A stretch of DNA of 55,798 bases from an uncultured Opitutales bacterium (lineage in GTDB: Bacteria > Verrucomicrobiota > Verrucomicrobiia > Opitutales > Intestinicryptomonadaceae): positions 1 through 55,798 of the forward strand of contig URJJ01000011.1 of the NCBI GenBank assembly GCA_900548185.1. The letters run 5' to 3'. Under the pieces are notes generated by a model that worked only from the letters and a program-made list of their open reading frames with translations, made no database searches and was not told where the DNA came from. Every line of letters starts with the position of its first letter. The stretch's first letter is position 1. Of the stretch, positions 9,807 to 17,268 are shown one piece after another. A program made the position numbers and the translations under genes.

Positions 9807-9845
9807 AAACCGCCCCGCCGCGCAAAAATCCAGCTTGCGGCAAAA

Positions 9846-10223
9846 TTACTTTATTTTTTGCGCGCAGCTTGCCAGAAATTCGGCCCACTCTTCGTTCATA
9901 AGGGCGACATATTCCACGGGCGAATATTTAATGAGAATGAATTCCCTGCCGCGCATTGTGGCATATGCCACCCTGAAAGTCCGATTTAGCATTTTGGATG
10001 CCGAGCAAAAGGCTCTTTTGTGAAACGAATCCTCAATTTCCTCCACATCACGGAACTTGGATTTGCACGCGGAAACAAGTTCCTCGTCATCAATATCCCC
10101 AAAAGTTTTCTTGAATACGGGGCATCTGTCCACACAAACGGCGCTTTTTTGAATCGCAGATCCGGCGAGAGTCATGGCATCGCCCTTGCCGTGATGTCTG
10201 GAAGCTTTCTTCGCCTTTTCCAT
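9846..10223 (-). CDS. Unknown 125-residue protein with several cysteines
   Basis: No family recognised. The protein contains four Cys (CVDRC near residues 30-34, then singles near 53 and 73, and one near the end), a charged middle and a C-terminal segment 'EYVALMNEEWAEFLASC' that is helical and amphipathic. No signal peptide. It ends 40 bp after the end of the convergent coiled-coil gene. Its promoter region faces that of the RHH gene at 10483 and contains an AT-rich perfect inverted repeat. No ribosome site is seen before ATG 10223. Confidence 0.5.
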   Translation of the reverse strand: MEKAKKASRHHGKGDAMTLAGSAIQKSAVCVDRCPVFKKTFGDIDDEELVSACKSKFRDVEEIEDSFHKRAFCSASKMLNRTFRVAYATMRGREFILIKYSPVEYVALMNEEWAEFLASCAQKIK

Positions 10224-10328
10224 GAACTATAACATGGTTTGTTCTTATTTTTAGTCAACGATATTTTTTTAATCATCACAGAATTAACCGCTATATATAA
10301 GGGATTAAAGCCTTTTTATCCCAAGAAA

Positions 10329-10344
10329 AGTTATAGTTATAACT
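10329..10344. promoter_or_regulatory. AT-rich palindrome in a divergent promoter region
   Basis: AGTTATAGTTATAACT is a perfect inverted repeat (7-bp arms, 2-bp centre) in the 260-bp AT-rich gap between the divergent genes at 10223 and 10483. A TTGACA hexamer lies at 10373-10378. Such a site is a plausible operator for the adjacent RHH protein, since RHH proteins commonly repress their own promoters. The sequence is seen; the function is inferred. Confidence 0.3.
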
Positions 10345-10482
10345 CTAAAATGAAAAATACTATACTATTTAATTGACACCTCCGAAAATCCGGCTAGCAA
10401 AAAATGCAATAAATCTCGCACTTTACAATATCATACGCCGCCATGTACCATAGCGCCATTGCGTATCGCACCATTTAGCCAG

Positions 10483-10842
10483 ATGAAGCCAGGCAAAAAA
10501 CAACCGACAGGGAAACAGACGCGGCAAAACACACCGCAGAAAACTAAATCCGTCACAGTCAGCCTTTCGCCGGCGGCGATAAACTTTGCGGATTTCTGCA
10601 TCCATACGCTAAACAGGAACAGAAGCAACGTCATCGCAAACGGACTGGATATGGACATATCGGAGATATACATGTCGGAGGAATTCAACGCCGCGCTGAA
10701 TACCCCTGAAGTTAAGAAAATCCTCCCGCATTACGCGGAAGGGATAAAATATGCCGAACGTTTGTCCAATATGCGCCATTTAAAAAAGGCCCTAAAACAG
10801 GTTATGGCTCAAAAAAGCCCTCCAAAGCATATTAAACCCTAA
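10483..10842 (+). CDS. Ribbon-helix-helix-like DNA-binding protein
   Basis: A 119-residue basic protein. After a Lys/Gln-rich N-terminal tail comes 'KSVTVSLSPAAINFADF' followed by 'LNRNRSNVIANGLDM', matching the strand-helix-helix layout of CopG/MetJ-type regulators: a beta strand that inserts into the major groove, then two helices with the R-S-x-hh-x-x-h pattern. The C-terminal 50 residues are helical and may hold a partner- or self-association region. ATG 10483 is chosen; an in-frame TTG at 10459 is weaker. A strong terminator follows 39 bp downstream. On mobile elements such proteins serve as relaxosome accessories, partition proteins or antitoxins; no toxin partner is evident beside it. 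Confidence 0.6.
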   Translation: MKPGKKQPTGKQTRQNTPQKTKSVTVSLSPAAINFADFCIHTLNRNRSNVIANGLDMDISEIYMSEEFNAALNTPEVKKILPHYAEGIKYAERLSNMRHLKKALKQVMAQKSPPKHIKP

Positions 10843-10880
10843 ACGGCAAAACAAATAGCAAGACGCAGCAGCAAGCAACG

Positions 10881-10911
10881 AGGCGCCCCCTTCCGGGGCG
10901 CCTTTCTTTTT
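10881..10911 (+). terminator. Rho-independent terminator after the RHH gene
   Basis: A perfect 9-bp GC-rich stem (AGGCGCCCC / GGGGCGCCT, loop CTTCC) is followed by a T-rich run (TTTCTTTTT). It lies 39 bp after the RHH stop codon and ends that transcript. Confidence 0.9.
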
Positions 10912-10990
10912 CCCGCCTGATTTGCAAAAAACTTAAGTACAATCATCCCCCATCCGGCCGGAAAACCACACCAATGCCTATACTTTTGGA

Positions 10991-11569
10991 ATGAATACCG
11001 ATACTCATACTGAAAATCTCCTCTTTGGCGAGGATTTCGGCCTTTCGTCGGGGCACATGTTCTTTTGCATTAAAGAGCCTTTCGCCCTTTTCAAGGATGT
11101 TACAGAAAGCGGCCCAAAAGATACAATCGAGTTCAAGACAAGCGACTGGAAGCGCTACATAGGCATGGATAAAGGCGAAAGGTCCGAATACGAAAAACGG
11201 CTTCTTGCCGCTTTCAACGACTTTCTTGGACCGGACTACTTCGCCCCCAGAAAAATTTCATTGGCCGAGCTAAACAATTATCCGCGCAACCTTATATTGC
11301 GCAACAACGGCTTCACGAAATTTTATGCAGTCCGCTCATCCGATGAGGAGCCTCCTTTCATCGAGGAACTCGACCCCTATATAGCAAATCCGGGAGAATT
11401 TCTTGAATCGTACAGAAGGCTGGACAAGAGCGGCTTCCACTTCAACTATCAATGCGTTAGAAGCTTTTACAAAAATATCAGAAAATTTCTGATAGGACAG
11501 GCGAAATACACCGCCGACGACATACGCATTCCGGAACCGTTTTCCGAGTCACAATCCCGCAGATTTTAG
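10991..11569 (+). CDS. Unknown 192-residue cytoplasmic protein
   Basis: No family recognised. The protein is acidic, rich in aromatic residues and without signal or membrane segments. It has several short conserved-looking patches ('WKRYIGMDKGERSEYEKRLLA' near residues 53-73 and a C-terminal 'YQCVRSFYKNIRKFLIGQ' helix). It stands alone between the terminator at 10881 and a convergent gene whose stop is 6 bp away. GGA is just upstream of the ATG. Coding character is reasonable from its length and convergent layout, but a function cannot be offered. Confidence 0.55.
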   Translation: MNTDTHTENLLFGEDFGLSSGHMFFCIKEPFALFKDVTESGPKDTIEFKTSDWKRYIGMDKGERSEYEKRLLAAFNDFLGPDYFAPRKISLAELNNYPRNLILRNNGFTKFYAVRSSDEEPPFIEELDPYIANPGEFLESYRRLDKSGFHFNYQCVRSFYKNIRKFLIGQAKYTADDIRIPEPFSESQSRRF

Positions 11570-11575
11570 GAGAAT

Positions 11576-12136
11576 CTATGAGCCGTCCCTTGGAGTGTTT
11601 GCCACGGGAAAAAGCACACAAGTGTCTCCCACGCCCACAATGCGTATTTTCGATTTAGGGAATTGCGAGCCAGAAACAATCCCTGCAAAACCGAGTAAAA
11701 ACTCAGTTAATTCCGCGGGATTCAGGCCCCCGATATCTATGTTTACCATGGGTTGCTCATATTTTTCCCAGCGGTCGGCAAAGAGACTGAGCATCCGCTT
11801 CAATGAATCAAGATATACCCTTATACTCTTTTCACCATTTTGCAGGCAGTTTCCAAGCTCCATATTCGCGCGGATATGGCACTCGCCATTGCGTATTACC
11901 CCGCCGCCGATAATGTCCGGCAAGCATTTGGGAGTGCGGGATACCAGCTCAACCGCATGGACTCCAAGAAATGACAACCCGTCCATGAGGATGCTTCCAT
12001 TAGACTCCAAAATGCCGTCCAAGGCGGCGTCTTCATCTTTTGCCCGCACGATTCCCAATATCTGGTCATTGCGCACCTCTTTCCCATATTCGTCTTCACA
12101 GGTTCCGCCAGACCCAATTACGGCATACCATTTCAT
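11576..12136 (-). CDS. Unknown 186-residue protein
   Basis: The start at 12136 is supported by a strong AAAGGAG 6-8 bases upstream of ATG; the open frame continues 15 codons further but without such a site. The N-terminal half (MKWYAVIGSGG..., with 'RAKDEDAALDGILESNG') looks like a small alpha/beta domain; the second half (from about residue 90) has a long helix pair and 'NIDIGGLNPAELTEFLLGFAGIV'. No signal peptide, no recognised family. It is convergent with the preceding gene, with only 6 bp between stops. Confidence 0.55.
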   Translation of the reverse strand: MKWYAVIGSGGTCEDEYGKEVRNDQILGIVRAKDEDAALDGILESNGSILMDGLSFLGVHAVELVSRTPKCLPDIIGGGVIRNGECHIRANMELGNCLQNGEKSIRVYLDSLKRMLSLFADRWEKYEQPMVNIDIGGLNPAELTEFLLGFAGIVSGSQFPKSKIRIVGVGDTCVLFPVANTPRDGS

Positions 12137-12249
12137 AAAAAACTCCTTTCCTTTAAGCTGATAGCGCCAATATGACGCCAATGCCGTATTTTCTCATCAT
12201 ATTGCAAATATGCCGGCAAAACGACGATCCGAGCATGGCATTGAAACAA

Positions 12250-12278
12250 AAAAAACGCCGTTTAATACGGCGTTTTTT
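12250..12278 (-). terminator. Bidirectional terminator downstream of the HU gene
   Basis: AAAAACGCCG and CGGCGTTTTT form an 11-bp stem with a 7-base loop (TTTAATA) and A/T runs on both sides, so it can work in either direction. It begins 20 bp after the HU stop codon. Confidence 0.9.
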
Positions 12279-12297
12279 AAAGGAAGGAACCTGTAAA

Positions 12298-12570
12298 TTA
12301 CTTGGCCTTGAAGGCGGAACTGGGCTTAAATTTTATGGCCTTAGACGCCTTGATCTTGAGCTTTTCACCCGTACGGGGATTAAATCCCGTGCGGGCCTTG
12401 CGGTCGACAACGGAGAATGTGCCGAAACCTATAAGCTGAAGCTTCTTGTGCTTCTTTACCCCCGCCTTAATGGAGTTGAGGACGGTTTCAAGCGCCTTTT
12501 TTGCGCATGCCTTAGACGCATCCTTGCCAAGCGCCTTTTGGATTTCAAGTATTAGATTTTCCTTGTTCAT
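12298..12570 (-). CDS. HU/IHF-family DNA-bending protein
   Basis: A 90-residue protein of exactly HU length. The N-terminal helix pair (MNKENLILEIQKALG...AKKALETVLNSIKAGVKK) is the dimerisation core. 'LIGFGTFSVVDRKARTGFNPRTGEKLKIKASKAIKFKPSSAFK' carries the classic GFGTF and the arm motif R-x-G-x-N-P-x-T-G-E, with the Pro that intercalates into DNA. HU dimers bend and compact DNA in the nucleoid and assist replication and recombination. AAGGAA sits just before the ATG and a strong terminator follows, so it is a single-gene unit. In this accessory region it may belong to the mobile DNA, but it could equally be a chromosomal copy. Confidence 0.95.
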   Translation of the reverse strand: MNKENLILEIQKALGKDASKACAKKALETVLNSIKAGVKKHKKLQLIGFGTFSVVDRKARTGFNPRTGEKLKIKASKAIKFKPSSAFKAK

Positions 12571-12648
12571 TTTCCTTAATTTATGGAGTTAAATAATGAC
12601 ATCACTATGCCCTGCATCCCAATAAAATCAAGGCTAAATGTGAGTCCC

Positions 12649-13089
12649 TCATTTTACGAAAAAGAAATCAAATTCTTTAGTAACATTATTATACGCATAT
12701 ACAATAATGGCCTTATCTCCATCGATAAAATAGTAAAGAAGATACTTCCCATTATCTGCAATACCAGCTAATGTGAGGCAAGCTGGAATTCCCATTATTG
12801 TTTTATCTTTGCTCCACCAATCTGGGTAATGTTTTAAAAAATCACTATTGCACAGTACCATTTCTTTGCCATATTTACTTATTTTTTCTTGCGTTGGCTT
12901 ATATCCGAAATCCACTAAAACAATGTCTTCTTCTTTAGGATTTAGATATCTGTCACCATCCAATAATTCCATGGCGGCCCAATAATCAAGTTCTTGAATA
13001 AGAGGCTCAGAAGGCTGTTGGCAACCAGACATGAATAATAAAAACCATGTAGCTGGAACTAATAGAGCTGCAACGATCCATTTTTTCAT
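12649..13089 (-). CDS. Small lipoprotein, putative immunity protein for the Rhs toxin
   Basis: A 146-residue protein with an N-terminal signal and lipobox: MKKW, a hydrophobic stretch, then LFMSGC with the lipid-modified Cys at residue 23. The mature part is acidic with several Trp and Tyr. Its ATG overlaps the Rhs stop codon (ATGA), so the two are translationally coupled. In polymorphic toxin loci the gene directly after the toxin tip usually encodes the cognate immunity protein, and a periplasmic lipoprotein would fit a toxin that acts in or passes through the periplasm. The role is inferred from position; the sequence is not recognised. Base composition is AT-rich, like many recently acquired immunity genes. 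Confidence 0.65.
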   Translation of the reverse strand: MKKWIVAALLVPATWFLLFMSGCQQPSEPLIQELDYWAAMELLDGDRYLNPKEEDIVLVDFGYKPTQEKISKYGKEMVLCNSDFLKHYPDWWSKDKTIMGIPACLTLAGIADNGKYLLYYFIDGDKAIIVYAYNNVTKEFDFFFVK

Positions 13090-14921
13090 TTTTTTCTTTC
13101 GTTTAAAATCCTTTGGGCTTGGTCTTTTGGATTATGATCATATCTTGGGGGTAAATTTAACTTATCACTCATAAATCTTTCCGTCTCCATTGCTTTATAC
13201 TCATCCCAAAGCTGCCCAGACGACATGTGCAATCTATTAGGATGTCTGTTCCCGAAATTTGCCCGCCATCCGTGTTCAAATGCTTCATGCGTTGAAATTA
13301 CCTCCGGATGGTGGGAGAATAATGTACCCTTTGGGGTTTGGGAATCCGGATCGTTTTTAAATGTTGACGGTAAGGGATTCCCATCCTTGTCAAAATTTAG
13401 AATTTCATTTGGATCCATAATAATGAAACATGAGCTGCCCTTGCCAGAAACATTATTTGTCTCATCGAATTTTGAACCTTCCGCATCTACATATACAGTC
13501 TTCGGATAGTCATCTCTAAGCGCCGCCTTCCTTTCGTCTTCTGTTCCTTCAAAGGTACCATCTCGCAATGAGTTATGCTTGCGTCTTTCCTCTTCTGTAG
13601 GGGTTCTAAAAGTTTGAAAATACTTGGATTTTTCTAATTTTTTGTATCTTTCGTCCAAATGTTTTATCTCCCTGTTCAAGTCGATCAATCGCTGAAATTC
13701 CTTCTTGTTTTCTTCACTCTCACTTCCATTTATATCTATTTTTAATCCCAGCGGATCCCAACGCCCCCAAGGATTGTATCCGCAGTAAGCGTAGAAGTTC
13801 AGGCCGTCGACATACTCAAGCGGGTCGGGAGACATGAAGGTTTTATAGCTCAAACTGCGATAGCGGCGTCCTTCAAGCAAAAGACCGGTTTCAGCGTCTT
13901 CTACTTTCGTGTTGGCGCGGTGTTTGTCTACTGGCATCGTGCCAAAATCGACGTGTTCACCGTAAGCTTCGTATTGGCTTTGCGAAAGAACAGCACCCGC
14001 GCTGTCAGTCGTAACTATCACGTCTCCACGCAAGTTGTAATGTTTGTAATTTAAGTCGGTGCCGTCAGCCTTGCAAGAATAATTGATTCCTCCGACGCCA
14101 CCTCCCATATCCGGACCACGGTAGAAAAGTCTGCGTCCGGTTTTATCTGAACCTTCCATTACGCAAACGCCTCCGGAATACCAATAGTTCGAAGTTTCTA
14201 TTGTAGTTGCGGCAACAATTTTGATAATTCTGCGCCCACGATAGTCATAAGTGTATCCCGTATGCGAATATACAGATGGGGGGGTACCATATTCATCAGT
14301 CCCGGTAAGCCAGCCATAGCAGTTATATTTATATTCAGTCCTTTTGTTTCCCACGGCTATATTGGTGATATTTCCCATGCTATCGTAAGTAAACTTCGCG
14401 ATGCTTGAGTCCGGATTTTTGACCTCGTCAATCATCATGGTACCGGGCTTATATGTATATTTGAAATCGCTCGAAGCGCCCCTATAGCGCCAGCCCGAAT
14501 CAAGCAAATATCCTTTATATTTATAGTCATTTTGGTATTGCCCTTCAGCGTATTCGTCAAAACATCCATACTCGTATATCAGACGGTTTAAGGAGTCGTA
14601 CATCATTGAAAGGGCCTGCGTTTTGCCGTCGCACGCCTGCGTAAAGTAGGCAAGGTTTCCGCCGGCATCGTAAGCATATTCGCAGCTTAAAGTCACATCT
14701 CCATTATTTGTTGTATTCGTGCTCACCAGCCTGTTAAGGGCGTCATATTCGCGTGTGATGACATCGCCGTTGGGATACACTTTCTTGGCAACATTTCCGT
14801 TAAGGTCGTAGTAGTAACGCGTAATGCGATTCTTTTCGTCCTTTATCCTCGTCACGCGGTTATTGGAGTCGTATGAGGTTTCCTCCTGCATAACGTCTTG
14901 GGCAGGAATTTCTCTCGTCAT
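13086..14921 (-). CDS. Rhs repeat protein, C-terminal half with putative metallopeptidase toxin tip
   Basis: A 611-codon frame with many YD repeats (YDxxGNxxxxxYDxxNRL), which form the shell of Rhs toxins. The core ends near residue 393 with the typical 'GRRYRSLSYKTFMSPDPLEYVDGLNFYAYCGYNPWGRWDPLGL' region (junction motif DPLGL). The remaining 218 residues are the variable toxin tip: a coiled coil, then a domain with HEAFEH (545-550) and downstream EYKAMETERFMSDKLNLPPRYD. This spacing and the 'E..A...E....LGLPPR.Y' pattern resemble M91/NleD-type zinc peptidases, but the histidines are HExxxH rather than HExxH. The start at 14921 is artificial: Rhs repeats continue upstream in another frame, so the gene is truncated and frameshifted. 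Without its N-terminus it may be a silent or recombination-dependent tip cassette. Confidence 0.85.
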   Translation of the reverse strand: MTREIPAQDVMQEETSYDSNNRVTRIKDEKNRITRYYYDLNGNVAKKVYPNGDVITREYDALNRLVSTNTTNNGDVTLSCEYAYDAGGNLAYFTQACDGKTQALSMMYDSLNRLIYEYGCFDEYAEGQYQNDYKYKGYLLDSGWRYRGASSDFKYTYKPGTMMIDEVKNPDSSIAKFTYDSMGNITNIAVGNKRTEYKYNCYGWLTGTDEYGTPPSVYSHTGYTYDYRGRRIIKIVAATTIETSNYWYSGGVCVMEGSDKTGRRLFYRGPDMGGGVGGINYSCKADGTDLNYKHYNLRGDVIVTTDSAGAVLSQSQYEAYGEHVDFGTMPVDKHRANTKVEDAETGLLLEGRRYRSLSYKTFMSPDPLEYVDGLNFYAYCGYNPWGRWDPLGLKIDINGSESEENKKEFQRLIDLNREIKHLDERYKKLEKSKYFQTFRTPTEEERRKHNSLRDGTFEGTEDERKAALRDDYPKTVYVDAEGSKFDETNNVSGKGSSCFIIMDPNEILNFDKDGNPLPSTFKNDPDSQTPKGTLFSHHPEVISTHEAFEHGWRANFGNRHPNRLHMSSGQLWDEYKAMETERFMSDKLNLPPRYDHNPKDQAQRILNERKK

Positions 14922-15061
14922 ATAAATCGCATGGCGCCGGTTCCCCGACAGATCGTAGCTGTTCGCCTGTTAAGGCCATCGTACTCGTAATTCATCTTTA
15001 TCCCGCCCATATCGGTTATGGAAACAAGGTTTCCTTCGGTGTCATATTCGAAGGTATCTAT
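14922..15061 (-). pseudogene. Frameshifted 5' remnant of the Rhs gene
   Basis: On the minus strand this stretch encodes 'DTFEYDTEGNLVSITDMGG' and 'YEYDGLNRR', clear Rhs repeat sequence. Just after AGGCG (near 14970) the frame must shift: continuing in frame reaches a stop at the following gene's first codons, whereas moving one frame gives NSYDLSGNRRHAIY, which runs into the 611-codon frame below. One base appears lost. Upstream of about 15061 the Rhs similarity stops abruptly and antisense sequence of an unrelated ATPase gene begins. So this is the broken end of a once larger Rhs gene. Confidence 0.8.
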
Positions 15062-15496
15062 ATGGAAGACGCATTCCTGATACACAAGGCCGAGCGTTTT
15101 GACGTAAAAGGCAAAGACGTTTTGTCCGGCAACTGCAAGTATTATCCGAACGACCTGTCATTCAAAAACTATCTCTATCCAGGCGTTGGCTATTGCGCGG
15201 GGTACAAACTCGAGAACCTCGTATATCTTGAGCTTCGACGAGCCGGATATAAGACCTATGTGGGCGCAATGCGCGACAGGGAAGTGGACTTTGTGGCAAA
15301 GAAGGGCGATAGGCAAATCTACATACAGTCAACCTACATGCTGACAGATGAGGAAACGGTAAAACGCGAATATGCCTCCCTTAAATCCATCCAGGACAAC
15401 TATGAGAAGTTCGTCGTCTCCCTCGACGGCTCCCCCCTGCCCACGGATGAAGGAATACGAAACATACAGGCGTGGGAACTGAATAAGGTACTCTAG
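15062..15496 (+). pseudogene. C-terminal remnant of an AAA ATPase with DUF4143
   Basis: The 144 codons match the C-terminal DUF4143 part of the large family of AAA+ ATPases of about 380-400 residues found across bacteria ('EDAFLIHKAERFDVKGK', 'YKLENLVYLELRRAGYKTYVG', 'REVDFVAKKGDRQIYIQ'). The D-x-V/D-F-V pattern resembles the nuclease-like fold at the end of these proteins. The N-terminal two thirds, including Walker A and B, are absent. The similarity begins immediately at the junction with the antisense Rhs remnant, so the ATG at 15062 is an internal codon of the old gene, not a real start. The fragment ends with an intact stop codon. It is evidence of a deletion or recombination joining two genes. 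Confidence 0.8.
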
Positions 15497-15739
15497 AGCG
15501 ATTTTCTTTCATAATAAAATGAGTGAAGCACTTTTTAATCTCTTAGATAATACTGTTGGTGCATTATCCACCAATATAGCCAAATGACTAGTGTACGCGA
15601 CCCCGCCCGAGCCTATTCCCTGCCTCACATGTCCGTAAGGCCCGAAAGGAGGGCAATAAAGGCGGCAAGGACGCGAAAAAGGCTATACTGGGGAGAAAGG
15701 TGAAAAGGCAATATACGGCACGGTCTAATTATTGCGAAT

Positions 15740-17074
15740 TTACAGCTTTTCGTCTCCCGCAGGAGGCGCGGAACAATCATATACGGAAACAGACGGAAAC
15801 GCGAACGATAGGCCGCTCTTGCGAACAAGTTTCATTATTGCCATATTCACACACCTTATCGTATGATTGTAGCCGGCAAGATCCGTATTCTCAGAATAAT
15901 ACACTATTGTCACATCAAGCGTGGAATCTCCGAAATTTATAAACTCGGCCATAACTCCCGCATACCTTGCCACACCTTCGGTTTCTTCTATCGTCTTTTT
16001 CAAAAGCGGAAGAAATTCTCCCATCTGTTCAGCGGAAGTATCGTAGGAAAGCCCTATTTTTCGTTCCACTTTTCTTATGTGCATCTTGGAAAAATTTTCG
16101 ACCGACTCTTTTGCCAAAGACGAATTCGGGATCGTAACGACGGTATCGTGAAATGTGCGTATGCGCGTGGAACGAAAACCGACCGACTCGACATTGCCCT
16201 CGAATGTAGAGCCTTTAACCCAGTCTCCGACGATAAACGGGCGGTCGAATATTATTGATATTGATCCGAAAAAATTTGCTATCGTATCCTGCGCCGCAAA
16301 CGCCAAAGCAATGCCTCCGATTCCTATGGAAGCAAGGGCGGAGGCGACATTCAGTCCGAAATCGTCCAGTATGAATATCGCGGCTATACCTATCAATACG
16401 CACTTTGAAACGCGCCTTAAAAATTCGACAAGATTAAATATCGAAGCCTCCGCGTTAGACTTCGCACGTTTGCCTAATGCTGAAAAGAACAGGTCGCATG
16501 CCAACAATCCCAACCAGAGAAGCGCGCAACTAAAGAGCGCCGATGCTATTCGCGCCGCATGGGCAATCGTATATGAATCCCTAAAAAGAAAGATCGACGC
16601 CGCATATACGCCGAACGTCCATGCCAATATGTTTATCGGAATTTTAATTTCATCGACAAAATTCTTCGAAAACACTCCGCGTCTGCGGTTTTTTTTGGCC
16701 GAAAACAATCGTCCGAAAAACAGCGCCATCAAAAATTTAATGAGAAATGCGGCAAGAGCGAGAACTATTGCCGATGCAATATATTGAATTATCCTAATTC
16801 CGAAAATCTTCGATTCGAGAAAACCTCCAAACGCCGGAGAAAATTCCTTTAGTTTTCCGGTTATTTCAAGGAGATGAAGACGCGCATTACGTGCATTCTC
16901 CACGGCCTTTTTGTCGATTGCATCTTTGGTGTCCCCGTATAAAGCCGACATTTTTTCCGACGAAAACATTGCCGACGTATTTTCATTCTGTTGCGAATCG
17001 GAAGAGGCCAATGCCAAATTGACGCCTACCGCAAGGAAATATAAAACAAAAATCGCGTATTTAAAAACAACCAT
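15740..17074 (-). CDS. MscS-family mechanosensitive ion channel
   Basis: A membrane channel expected to release solutes on hypo-osmotic shock. ATG at 17074 starts a signal-like segment (MVVFKYAIFVLYFLAVGVNLALAS); a longer TTG start at 17113 is possible. After a periplasmic helical stretch (about 30-85) come several membrane segments, then the hallmark pore helix and beta domain: 'LASIGIGGIALAFAAQDTIANFFGSISIIFDRPFIVGDWV', 'VESVGFRSTRIRTFHDTVVTIPNS'. The C-terminal 100 residues form the usual alpha/beta domain. At about 444 residues it is longer than E. coli MscS (286) and like the extended subfamily. It is paralogous to the channel at 54151, sharing the same layout. It stands between the Rhs scar and the PEP-CTERM genes with no evident functional link. 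Confidence 0.92.
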   Translation of the reverse strand: MVVFKYAIFVLYFLAVGVNLALASSDSQQNENTSAMFSSEKMSALYGDTKDAIDKKAVENARNARLHLLEITGKLKEFSPAFGGFLESKIFGIRIIQYIASAIVLALAAFLIKFLMALFFGRLFSAKKNRRRGVFSKNFVDEIKIPINILAWTFGVYAASIFLFRDSYTIAHAARIASALFSCALLWLGLLACDLFFSALGKRAKSNAEASIFNLVEFLRRVSKCVLIGIAAIFILDDFGLNVASALASIGIGGIALAFAAQDTIANFFGSISIIFDRPFIVGDWVKGSTFEGNVESVGFRSTRIRTFHDTVVTIPNSSLAKESVENFSKMHIRKVERKIGLSYDTSAEQMGEFLPLLKKTIEETEGVARYAGVMAEFINFGDSTLDVTIVYYSENTDLAGYNHTIRCVNMAIMKLVRKSGLSFAFPSVSVYDCSAPPAGDEKL

Positions 17075-17268
17075 CACTGCCAATATTTTAAAGATTGCAA
17101 AACGGGTCGGCAAGTGCGCCGCAAGTTAAATATGCGCAATAGACGACAAATAGCGTAAATTCACCCGCTCCGCAGACTAAGCGCATATTATTTCCGCGCG
17201 GCATTTCATCTTCATAATCGGGAAACATTTCGCCAGGAGAGCGAAATAATGATCGTTTCCATATTTTA

